This document shows, one piece after another, positions 7,980-14,432 of a stretch of 64,000 nt of DNA. Below the pieces are notes generated by a model. It worked only from the letters and a program-made list of their open reading frames with translations, was not told where the DNA came from and made no database searches. How positions within the stretch are numbered: the first letter of the stretch is position 1; every line of letters starts with the position of its first letter. This DNA is from Oscillospiraceae bacterium (GTDB taxonomy: Bacteria > Bacillota > Clostridia > Oscillospirales > Oscillospiraceae). The position numbers and the translations under genes are program-made. Location of the stretch: positions 1 to 64,000 of the forward strand of contig JAFSCD010000003.1 in assembly GCA_017436955.1 (NCBI GenBank), written 5' to 3'.

Positions 7980-9512
7980 TTAGTAGTTTTGGAAACCGCC
8001 ATCTTTGGCGTACTGCGCCAGCAGATCCCGGGCGTAAACCTCGGCATCGTAGCGCTCGATTTCTGTTAGTTTGTTGGGTCCGTACAGGGAAGAATAGCTG
8101 TCGACCACCACATAATAGGTCTCGTCGTATTCAATATTCTGCTCCAGATACCGACCGTATTCGCCATAGCTGATAAAATAGCGGTTATTGGTGGTGTTGT
8201 AGAACCGATCCAGCAGATCCTTGCCCTTGATGGAGCAAAGCACCAGCTGATTGTCAAAGGGGAAGAGGGAATAGAGCATTTTATAGCTGACATCACCGGC
8301 AGCCAGATACCCGGGATCCCGGATGGAGATAAAGCCGCCGCCCAGAGCGATATCATATTCATCGCCCCAGATCTCTTCACCGGCCTGATAGTAAAGATCT
8401 GCCACCAGCTGCTGCATATATTTGCTGTTGCGGTTATAATTGTTTGTTCCCAGGATCTCGTTGCCTTTATCCACCGAGTCAGCATACTTGTCCAGCAGCT
8501 CGGAAACGATGGGATGATCCTCCTCGTGGGCATAAATCCGGGGCTCCACCAGTTCAGCGGTCTGCACAGAGGGCTTACCGGTCGCAATATTGATGGCGAC
8601 CTCCACGTGACTGATGCCCTCGTTATCGCCGCCGCCCTGCAGGTGATAAACGCCGTAGCTGTCGGTGATCACGTATTTGCGGTGGGTGTGACCTTCAAAC
8701 ACAAGATCCACATAGCCGTCAGACAGCGCCACGTCATAGTAGCTTTTCAGCATACTGTCACTGACAGAGCCGGTTTTGTTGGAGCCGAGACCGTCATGAA
8801 GCACGTAGACGATGAAATCCGCGCCGGCTTCCCGGAGCATATCGGATTCATGCTTGACCAGCTGGGTCAGCTCCGAGCCGGTCTTGAAATACACGTCCGT
8901 TACCTTATCGGAAGAAATAGAGGAGTAGCAATCGCCAACGGCACCGATAATACCGATCTGCAGCTGACCCAGATCAACCACGGTGGAGCTCTTGCAGTAG
9001 CTTACCTGCTGATTGGTTTCCCGGTCATAGATGTTGATGGCAAGGAATGGGAACTGGGCAAACTGGGCGTTTTCCTCGATAGGTGCTTCGCCCCAATCGT
9101 ATTCGTGGTTGCCGATGGCCATAGCGGCGAAGCCCATTTCATTCATCCAGTCCACCATAATGCGACCGTGGGTCAGATTGGATTCCGAAGCACCCTGCCA
9201 CATATCGCCGGCGTTGAGGAAAATGGCGTGATCGTCGGTGTTTCTGGCATTTTCCAGGTAAGTGCTCAGCTCGTCAAGACCCAGGTGGGTGTCGGCATCC
9301 GCCAGCTTGCCGTGGATATCGTTGAGCGCGTAGAAATCCACCATTACCAGCAGAAATTCGCTGCAGCGGTCGCAGAAACCGTCGTTGCCTTCGTCAATAT
9401 GACCGTCAGCGCACTTTGACGGCGTGGTGGCATCCGGTGCCTGGGCAGGGGAGCAGCTCACAAACAGCAGGCAAAGCACCAGAAGCAGACATAGTATCTT
9501 TATGTAGGACAC
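7980..9512 (-). CDS. UshA-like 5'-nucleotidase lipoprotein
   Basis: Secreted metallophosphoesterase/5'-nucleotidase tethered as a lipoprotein. A GTG start at 9512 with GAGAGG six bases upstream gives a signal peptide ending in the lipobox LFVSC, cysteine 20. Next comes an odd Cys-rich segment, CADGHIDEGNDGFCDRC. The calcineurin-like domain follows: NDIHG, AGDMWQG, GNHEYDWG, VLHDG and GHTHRKY, then a 5'-nucleotidase C-terminal domain with LGGGFISIRDPG and FPFDNQLV. About 510 residues. It could also act on cyclic nucleotides or other phosphoesters. The in-frame extension upstream of the GTG has no signal and covers the leader hairpin, so it was not used. Confidence 0.88.
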   Translation of the reverse strand: MSYIKILCLLLVLCLLFVSCSPAQAPDATTPSKCADGHIDEGNDGFCDRCSEFLLVMVDFYALNDIHGKLADADTHLGLDELSTYLENARNTDDHAIFLNAGDMWQGASESNLTHGRIMVDWMNEMGFAAMAIGNHEYDWGEAPIEENAQFAQFPFLAINIYDRETNQQVSYCKSSTVVDLGQLQIGIIGAVGDCYSSISSDKVTDVYFKTGSELTQLVKHESDMLREAGADFIVYVLHDGLGSNKTGSVSDSMLKSYYDVALSDGYVDLVFEGHTHRKYVITDSYGVYHLQGGGDNEGISHVEVAINIATGKPSVQTAELVEPRIYAHEEDHPIVSELLDKYADSVDKGNEILGTNNYNRNSKYMQQLVADLYYQAGEEIWGDEYDIALGGGFISIRDPGYLAAGDVSYKMLYSLFPFDNQLVLCSIKGKDLLDRFYNTTNNRYFISYGEYGRYLEQNIEYDETYYVVVDSYSSLYGPNKLTEIERYDAEVYARDLLAQYAKDGGFQNY

Positions 9513-9548
9513 AGCTATCCTCTCCGTTTTCTCTTTCGTTTTGAAAAA

Positions 9549-9588
9549 GCAGCCTTTCGTGTTTGGTACAGAAAACACGGAAAGCTGC
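9549..9588 (-). promoter_or_regulatory. Leader stem-loop, possible attenuator of the nucleotidase gene
   Basis: Imperfect inverted repeat (arms of 16, about 14 paired). On the transcript side it is followed directly by TTTTTC, the layout of an intrinsic terminator, yet it sits about 35 bases upstream of the GTG start codon. Confidence 0.5.
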
Positions 9589-9597
9589 ACATATTTT

Positions 9598-9625
9598 ATT
9601 TTACAGCATATTACCGAAAAATCAA
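9598..9625 (-). promoter_or_regulatory. Candidate promoter of the nucleotidase-deoD operon
   Basis: On the minus strand: TTGATT, 16-base spacer, TAAAAT, just upstream of the leader stem-loop. Confidence 0.45.
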
Positions 9626-9636
9626 GAGCTTTTACA

Positions 9637-9666
9637 CAAAAAGAGCGGAGTATTGCACTCCGCTCA
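9637..9666 (-). terminator. Terminator following a truncated coding remnant
   Basis: On the minus strand: GAGCGGAGT-gcaat-ACTCCGCTC-TTTTTGTG, immediately after the stop codon of the gene tail at 9670. An intact terminator supports the idea that a real gene once ended here. Confidence 0.8.
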
Positions 9667-9669
9667 AGT

Positions 9670-9768
9670 TTATGAAAGCGCTGCGTAGCTGACCTGGGGA
9701 TAGGGTGTGGGATTGCACTCGGTTTTGCTGTCAAACACACCGCCGCCGGTCACGTTGCCGGCAGAGCA
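9670..9768 (-). pseudogene. C-terminal tail of an unidentified gene (remnant)
   Basis: About 33 codons are open on the minus strand, ending ...ECNPTPYPQVSYAALS and a TAA, followed at once by a good terminator. There is no start or upstream body: the frame runs head-on into the integrase tail at about 9769. I do not recognise the family. The most likely reading is a gene cut by the deletion or insertion that created the scar. Confidence 0.5.
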
Positions 9769-9867
9769 GGACACGCGCGAACAAGTACCACAACAGATAT
9801 CTACAGCCACTTCCTAAAAAGCTCCGATAAAACGGCATCAGAAAAGCTGGAGCAGATGTTCGAATAA
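9769..9867 (+). pseudogene. C-terminal remnant of a tyrosine recombinase/integrase
   Basis: The frame encodes GHARTSTTTDIYSHFLKSS... and ends EQMFE-stop. This is the typical end of phage or ICE integrases: the conserved GH is followed by the loop TSTTTDIYSH, which holds the catalytic tyrosine. Everything upstream, including the first catalytic Arg-Lys-His-Arg residues, is missing, so it cannot be functional. It marks a former mobile element close to tRNA-Arg. Confidence 0.75.
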
Positions 9868-9877
9868 CGGACATAGC

Positions 9878-9916
9878 AAAGCCGCCACTCGGTCAAAACC
9901 GGGTGGCGGCAAATTA
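9878..9916 (+). terminator. GC-rich hairpin, probable terminator of the lost integrase
   Basis: GCCGCCACTCGG / CCGGGTGGCGGC with a six-base loop, followed by AAATTATTT. It sits between the integrase tail and the convergent zinc-ribbon gene. Confidence 0.55.
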
Positions 9917-9928
9917 TTTGAACTTAAG

Positions 9929-10183
9929 TTAGACTTCGTCGCAAGGGCCGCTACAATCAGGACACTTAGGAATCATGCCTAGATGTAAGCCGCCATTGCC
10001 GTACCTGCGGAACTCGTGGCCGCACCAAAGACATTTGAAGTCGCCATAATCGTTTGGTGAAACACCACAACCGGAATAACAACTAGGACACGGCGGACAA
10101 CCGTATCCATTAAAGAGGCCGTCCTTATCGGGCTTCATCGTCCATTCATGACCACACTCGTTGCAGATCAAATCTTTCTTCAT
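9929..10183 (-). CDS. Small protein with four zinc-knuckle pairs
   Basis: An 84-residue protein starting MKKDLICNECGHEW, with a GGGAGG ribosome site seven bases before the ATG. Cysteine pairs: CNECG, CPPCPSC, CLWCGHEF and CPDCSGPC, so at least two rubredoxin-like or zinc-ribbon units. No family recognised; the arrangement suggests a nucleic-acid or protein adaptor, but that is inference. It lies in the short scar region between the integrase tail and tRNA-Arg and appears co-directional with the membrane protein gene 25 bases upstream. Confidence 0.7.
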   Translation of the reverse strand: MKKDLICNECGHEWTMKPDKDGLFNGYGCPPCPSCYSGCGVSPNDYGDFKCLWCGHEFRRYGNGGLHLGMIPKCPDCSGPCDEV

Positions 10184-10208
10184 AATGTACCTCCCATGAC
10201 GCATCCTG

Positions 10209-10838
10209 TTATCTTATGTAAAAGAAATAGACATACAATCCTATATGGATTGCGCAAATAATGAACATGCCGATATTATAGATGAAGTTTTGCACTTCCA
10301 TCGTAGAATTGCACGACCAGTCTTCTTTGAAGTTAAATAAGACTTTTGCAATCGATCCACCTGTGGCGCCACCTATAACCAAAATAGGAATCAAGATGAT
10401 GTCAGGAATTAAAAAATTACCATGAGGCGCAATATAATATGCGGACTTGCGGATGATTACTAAAACAAAAGCGATGATGTTGATTATGATTAGGTATCCA
10501 CCAATCCAACCGGCTCTATCCACAGCATGATTCCAAACGAAAGAAAAAACGTTATTAACACCGATCATAGTTGCAATGAGAAGAAAGTGAATTACAAACA
10601 TAACCGGAGGAATGTATGCCAGAAATTTGCTTAACCAACTTCGAAGTTCACGATATTCTGTATCAGAAAAGAAGTTGGCGATACATGCGCCTAGAGAACC
10701 ACCGAGAATAGGTAGCAGTATGAGTCCAGCGGCGGATAGGCGGTTGGAAGGATCCTCGGCTTCTTTTACATACATCACCAAGGTTACAACATTAATGATT
10801 ACCAGATATGCTATCCCAATGTAGTAATAAAACGGCAT
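10209..10838 (-). CDS. Membrane protein with two DUF1294-like halves
   Basis: A 209-residue integral membrane protein with about six hydrophobic segments. Residues about 8-60 (AYLVIINVVTLVMYV ... LILLPILGGSLGACIANFFS) and about 115-180 (YLIIINIIAFVLVII ... IILIPILVIGGATGGSIAKVLF) repeat the same pattern. It resembles DUF1294: a hydrophobic N-terminal helix, an Arg/Lys segment, then L.ILGG..GA. It therefore looks like an internal duplication of DUF1294. Base composition is clearly more AT-rich than flanking genes, which supports acquisition. Start at ATG 10838, preceded by GGGAG. Function unknown. Confidence 0.7.
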   Translation of the reverse strand: MPFYYYIGIAYLVIINVVTLVMYVKEAEDPSNRLSAAGLILLPILGGSLGACIANFFSDTEYRELRSWLSKFLAYIPPVMFVIHFLLIATMIGVNNVFSFVWNHAVDRAGWIGGYLIIINIIAFVLVIIRKSAYYIAPHGNFLIPDIILIPILVIGGATGGSIAKVLFNFKEDWSCNSTMEVQNFIYNIGMFIICAIHIGLYVYFFYIR

Positions 10839-10869
10839 AAAAAACGCTCCCTTCTATATTTGTTTAGAT

Positions 10870-10894
10870 ACAAAAACAGCCATCGAGTATGGCT
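10870..10894 (-). terminator. Terminator downstream of tRNA-Arg
   Basis: On the minus strand: AGCCAT-actcg-ATGGCT followed by GTTTTTGT, about 25 bases after the tRNA CCA end. Confidence 0.65.
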
Positions 10895-10919
10895 TAACAG
10901 CCACAGCCGAGGCTGTTAA

Positions 10920-10996
10920 TGGCACGCCCGGCGCGATTCGAACGCGCGACCTTCCGCTTAGGAGGCGGATGCTCTATCCAGCTGAGCTACGGGCGC
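10920..10996 (-). tRNA. tRNA-Arg, anticodon CCT
   Basis: On the minus strand the sequence folds as GCGCCCG acceptor, GCTC/GAGC D-arm, TCCGC-CTCCTAA-GCGGA anticodon arm (CCT, reads AGG), GCGCG-TTCGAAT-CGCGC T-arm and CGGGCGT acceptor, with CCA encoded. It is a complete cloverleaf. The 3' side faces the integrase-tail scar region, the usual side for element insertion. Confidence 0.96.
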
Positions 10997-11012
10997 ATAT
11001 AATTACCGAAAT

Positions 11013-11041
11013 ATTGTAACGGAAATTTTATTTGCTGTCAA
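11013..11041 (-). promoter_or_regulatory. Promoter of tRNA-Arg
   Basis: On the minus strand: TTGACA, 17-base spacer, TACAAT, 17 bases upstream of the mature tRNA. Confidence 0.85.
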
Positions 11042-11111
11042 TAAATTTCGTTCTGTTTACAGCAACGGCGGCATATACTGGCAGGAGAGCCTATGGAAGG
11101 GAGGAACAAAT

Positions 11112-11192
11112 ATGCCGAAGAAAGAGAATGAAAACACGGATATTGATGACATGATCTTCGATGCCGAGGACGGCGGACCCAGCGAAAGATAA
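11112..11192 (+). CDS. Putative 26-residue acidic peptide
   Basis: ATG with an excellent ribosome site (AAGGGAGGA, eight bases upstream) opens a 26-codon frame: MPKKENENTDIDDMIFDAED... ending SER and TAA. It is hydrophilic and acidic, with no signal or membrane segment. The strength of the ribosome site is the main argument for translation; the next gene, prfB, has its own promoter after it. No family recognised. Confidence 0.5.
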   Translation: MPKKENENTDIDDMIFDAEDGGPSER

Positions 11193-11231
11193 GAATTATT
11201 GCTTACTTTTGTGGCTTTTTCCGAAATCCTC

Positions 11232-11260
11232 TTTACAGAAATGGATTTTTCGGCTATAAT
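11232..11260 (+). promoter_or_regulatory. Promoter of prfB
   Basis: TTTACA, 17-base spacer, TATAAT, 43 bases before the prfB ATG. Confidence 0.75.
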
Positions 11261-11303
11261 ATTGGGCGAAAATGTAAAAATCTACGAAGTGAGTGAAAAC
11301 ACT

Positions 11304-12431
11304 ATGAATATCGAATTTGATACCTATAAGCAAAAACTCAATGATATCAAGCCGGCGCTGGATGATCTGTCCGCGTCCTTGAATCTGGAAGGTCTGCGCA
11401 ACGAACTGGAGCGCTATCAGGCTATGCAGGAGGCGCCTGGCTTCTGGGATGATCCGGAAAAGAGCCAGAAGATCGTTATGAAAGCCAAGCAGGCGGAAAA
11501 CAAGATCGAGCGCTATGCCAAAATGTGCGCTGCCTGGGATGACCTGATGACCATCTGCGAAATGGCAGAGGAAGAGGATGACGACTCTATGCTGCCGGAG
11601 CTGAAGGAAGGCTTTGAGCAGCTGGTAGCCGAGATGGAGTCCTGCCGTCTGGAAACCTTGCTCACCGGCAATTACGATGCCAACAACGCGCTGATGAGCT
11701 TTCACGCCGGTGCCGGCGGCACAGAGGCCCAGGACTGGTGCCAGATGCTGTACCGTATGTACACCCGCTGGGCAGAGCGCCACGGCTTCAGCTACAAGAT
11801 CCTGGACTATATGGAAGGCGATGAAGCCGGTCTGAAATCCGCGGATATCCTGATCGAAGGCACCAATGCCTACGGCTTCCTGAAGGGCGAAAGCGGTGTT
11901 CACCGTTTGGTGCGCGTATCTCCCTTTGACGCCAATGCCCGTCGGCAGACCTCTTTCTCCGCGGTGGAGGTCATTCCCGAGATCCCGGATGACAGCAACG
12001 ATGTGGAGATCCGTCCCGAGGACTACGAGATGCAGGTGTTCCGTTCCTCCGGCGCAGGCGGTCAGCATATCAACAAGACCTCCTCCGCAGTTCGCCTGAT
12101 CCACAAGGCCACCGGCATTGTGGTGGCGTGCCAGACCGAGCGCAGCCAGTTCCAGAACAAGGAGAACTGTCTGCGTATGCTGCGCTCCAAGCTGGTGGAG
12201 ATCAAGGAGCGTGAGCATCTGGATAAGATCTCCGACATCAAGGGCGTTCAGCAGAAGATCGAGTGGGGCAGCCAGATCCGCAACTATGTCTTTATGCCCT
12301 ACACCCTGGTGAAGGATACCCGTACCGGCTGCGAGACCGCCAATGTGAACGCCGTTATGGACGGCGCGCTGGATCCCTTTATTCAGAGTTATCTGAACTG
12401 TTTGGCGACCGGAAACTGGGTAACCAAATAA
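11304..12431 (+). CDS. prfB: Peptide chain release factor 2
   Basis: Releases the finished peptide at UGA and UAA codons. The class-specific tripeptide SPF (in VRVSPFDANAR) identifies RF2, and GAGGQHINKTSS is the GGQ catalytic loop. About 375 residues, full length. The ATG at 11304 matches the family start (MNIEFDTYKQKL...). Most bacterial prfB genes contain an in-frame TGA around codon 25 that is bypassed by +1 frameshift. Here the corresponding stretch (SASLNLEG) is read straight through in one frame, so the autoregulatory frameshift is absent. Confidence 0.96.
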   Translation: MNIEFDTYKQKLNDIKPALDDLSASLNLEGLRNELERYQAMQEAPGFWDDPEKSQKIVMKAKQAENKIERYAKMCAAWDDLMTICEMAEEEDDDSMLPELKEGFEQLVAEMESCRLETLLTGNYDANNALMSFHAGAGGTEAQDWCQMLYRMYTRWAERHGFSYKILDYMEGDEAGLKSADILIEGTNAYGFLKGESGVHRLVRVSPFDANARRQTSFSAVEVIPEIPDDSNDVEIRPEDYEMQVFRSSGAGGQHINKTSSAVRLIHKATGIVVACQTERSQFQNKENCLRMLRSKLVEIKEREHLDKISDIKGVQQKIEWGSQIRNYVFMPYTLVKDTRTGCETANVNAVMDGALDPFIQSYLNCLATGNWVTK

Positions 12432-12457
12432 AAATCTGCAAAAAATCAAAAAATCAC

Positions 12458-12486
12458 TTGATATTTTCGTTTTACTGTGCTATTAT
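12458..12486 (+). promoter_or_regulatory. Promoter of secG
   Basis: TTGATA, 17-base spacer, TATTAT, 39 bases before the secG start. Confidence 0.7.
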
Positions 12487-12525
12487 TTATTGGCTATGTA
12501 ACACCCGCGGAGGGAGGTAAAGGAA

Positions 12526-12762
12526 ATGATTGTTCTGAAGTATATCAATATCGCTCTGGTGGTTCTGACCAGCCTTGCGCTGATCGTTGTTGTTCTGCTG
12601 CAGTCCGGCAAGGAATCCGGTCTGGGCTCCATCACCGGTAAGAACGAAACTTACCTGGGCAAGAGCAAGTTTGGCACCCTGGACAAGGTTCTGGCTTCTG
12701 CTACGAAGTGGATCGTCCTGGCTTGGGCTGTTCTGACGCTGACTCTGCACCTCTTCCCCTAA
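12526..12762 (+). CDS. secG: Protein translocase subunit SecG
   Basis: Small accessory subunit of the SecYEG channel in the cytoplasmic membrane. 78 residues with two membrane helices (about 4-23 and 55-76) flanking the conserved cytosolic loop LLQSGKESGLGSITGKNE...G. Preceded by GGAGGGAGG close to the ATG. It is a single-gene unit with its own promoter and a terminator after it. Confidence 0.95.
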   Translation: MIVLKYINIALVVLTSLALIVVVLLQSGKESGLGSITGKNETYLGKSKFGTLDKVLASATKWIVLAWAVLTLTLHLFP

Positions 12763-12776
12763 TCACATAAAGTATG

Positions 12777-12804
12777 ACCGCAGGGCTTGCCCTGCGGTTA
12801 TTTT
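12777..12804 (+). terminator. Terminator after secG
   Basis: ACCGCAGGG-cttg-CCCTGCGGT then TATTTT. Confidence 0.85.
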
Positions 12805-12845
12805 CATGGTATGCTGATGAAAAACAAAGCAGAAAGGTGATATCT

Positions 12846-14288
12846 ATGGAAACATACAAGCTGTCCGCTCTGGAGCCGAAGGCTGTATTTCATTATTTCG
12901 AGGAAATTTGCGCCATTCCCCACGGAAGCGGCAATACAAAGATGATCAGCGACTACCTTGTCGCCTTTGCAAAGGAAAACGGTATCCGCTATATTCAGGA
13001 TGATCTGAACAATGTGCTTCTTTTTGCTGACGGTACGCCCGGGTATGAAGATCACCCGCCGGTGATCCTGCAGGGGCATATGGATATGGTTTGCGAGAAG
13101 GATGCCGATTGTCCCATCAATATGGATACCGATGGACTTGCCGTTGATTGCGATGAAACCTGCGTCTATGCTCACGGCACGACGCTGGGCGGTGACGACG
13201 GTATCGCGGTTGCCTTTGCGCTGGCGCTGCTGGCGGATAAAAGCATTCCCCATCCGCCGCTGGAGGTCATTATCACCGTGGATGAGGAAACCGGTATGTA
13301 CGGCGCTGCCGGCATCGACCTAAGTATGCTCAAGGGCAGAACCATGCTGAATCTGGACTCGGAGGATGAGGGCGTATTCACCGTAGCCTGCGCCGGCGGC
13401 GCGAGAGCGACGCTGACTCTGCCGTTGGAACGCAGAGCGGTTTACGGTCCGTGCGTCAAGCTAAATGTGGACGGTCTGCAGGGCGGTCATTCCGGTGTGG
13501 AGATCCACAAGAAGCGCGCCAACGCCAACAAGGTGATGGGCGAGCTTTTAAGCCGTGTGCAGAAGCTGATGCCGGTGTGCATCACCAAGCTGGAAGGCGG
13601 CGCCAAGGACAATGCCATCCCCAGATCCTGCACGGCAACACTTGTGGCGCTGGGAATGTATATCGAGCGCATTAACGACATTACCGCACAGCTGGAAAAG
13701 GAGATCCGGGAGCAGTTTGATGAGCCGGATGTGCGCATCTGGGGCGATGACGTGGATGCGTTGGGCGGTAATGCGCTGACAACGGAGGCTTCCTCCAAAG
13801 TGATCGCCATGCTCAACAGCGTGCCCAACGGTGTGCAGAGCTGGAGCGCCGATATTCCCGGTCTGGTGCAGACCAGCCTGAATCTGGGCGTTCTGCGGCT
13901 GGAGGAAGAATTGAATATGACCTTTGCCGTGCGTAGCAGCGTGAATCAGGAAAAGTATGCACTGCTGCAGCAGCTGAAGGGAATTGCGGAAATGTTTGAA
14001 GGCGGCTACAGCGATACCGGCGACTATCCTGCCTGGGAATACAGGAAGGACTCTCCGCTTCGTGAGCTGATGGTAAAGAGCTTTACGGAAAAGTTCGGCA
14101 AAGCGCCTCAGGTGGTTGCTATTCACGCAGGTCTGGAATGTGGTCTGCTCAGCGATAAGCTGCCGGGGCTGGATTGCGTTTCCATCGGTCCGGATATGCA
14201 CGATATCCACACCAGCCGGGAGCGGCTGGAGATCGCGTCCACCCGCCGCACCTGGGAATTCCTGCTGGAGATACTGAAAAAACTCTGA
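12846..14288 (+). CDS. pepD: Aminoacyl-histidine dipeptidase (M20C)
   Basis: Cytoplasmic zinc dipeptidase that cleaves Xaa-His and other dipeptides. Zinc and catalytic residues are visible: QGHMDMV, LGGDDG, DEETGM, LNLDSED and the late HAGLECG. 480 residues, full length for the family. The ATG at 12846 has AAAGGTG upstream. A weak TTGCCC-17-TATGCT promoter overlaps the secG terminator at 12787-12815. It may complement the oligopeptide importer encoded later in the window by degrading imported peptides; that link is inference. Confidence 0.93.
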   Translation: METYKLSALEPKAVFHYFEEICAIPHGSGNTKMISDYLVAFAKENGIRYIQDDLNNVLLFADGTPGYEDHPPVILQGHMDMVCEKDADCPINMDTDGLAVDCDETCVYAHGTTLGGDDGIAVAFALALLADKSIPHPPLEVIITVDEETGMYGAAGIDLSMLKGRTMLNLDSEDEGVFTVACAGGARATLTLPLERRAVYGPCVKLNVDGLQGGHSGVEIHKKRANANKVMGELLSRVQKLMPVCITKLEGGAKDNAIPRSCTATLVALGMYIERINDITAQLEKEIREQFDEPDVRIWGDDVDALGGNALTTEASSKVIAMLNSVPNGVQSWSADIPGLVQTSLNLGVLRLEEELNMTFAVRSSVNQEKYALLQQLKGIAEMFEGGYSDTGDYPAWEYRKDSPLRELMVKSFTEKFGKAPQVVAIHAGLECGLLSDKLPGLDCVSIGPDMHDIHTSRERLEIASTRRTWEFLLEILKKL

Positions 14289-14325
14289 CTGTCAGGAGAT
14301 TACCTTCGTAACAAATGAAGCACGC

Positions 14326-14360
14326 AACCGCAGCACCGTGAATGAACGGTGCTGCGGTTA
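14326..14360 (+). terminator. Terminator after pepD
   Basis: AACCGCAGCACCGT / ACGGTGCTGCGGTT, a perfect 14-base stem, followed by AACTGTTTTCTTT. Confidence 0.88.
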
Positions 14361-14374
14361 ACTGTTTTCTTTGC

Positions 14375-14394
14375 GGGCGATTCGTGAATCGCCC
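14375..14394. repeat. Short palindromic intergenic repeat
   Basis: GGGCGATTCGTGAATCGCCC, followed by CCTACGG. I recall this sequence type as a dispersed intergenic repeat in gut Clostridia; copy number must be checked. Confidence 0.5.
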
Positions 14395-14432
14395 CTACGG
14401 ACAATACTGCACTGCCTGCCGCTGCTTGTTGG

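Noticed and set aside
9513..9740. Longer N-terminus of the nucleotidase
   Set aside because: It would hide the lipoprotein signal and covers the promoter and leader hairpin; the GTG at 9512 has a ribosome site.
9660..10920. att direct repeat matching the tRNA-Arg 3' end
   Set aside because: I compared the last 30 bases of the tRNA with the integrase-tail scar region and found no convincing second copy.
11320..11400. Programmed frameshift in prfB
   Set aside because: No in-frame TGA; the coding frame is continuous from the ATG.
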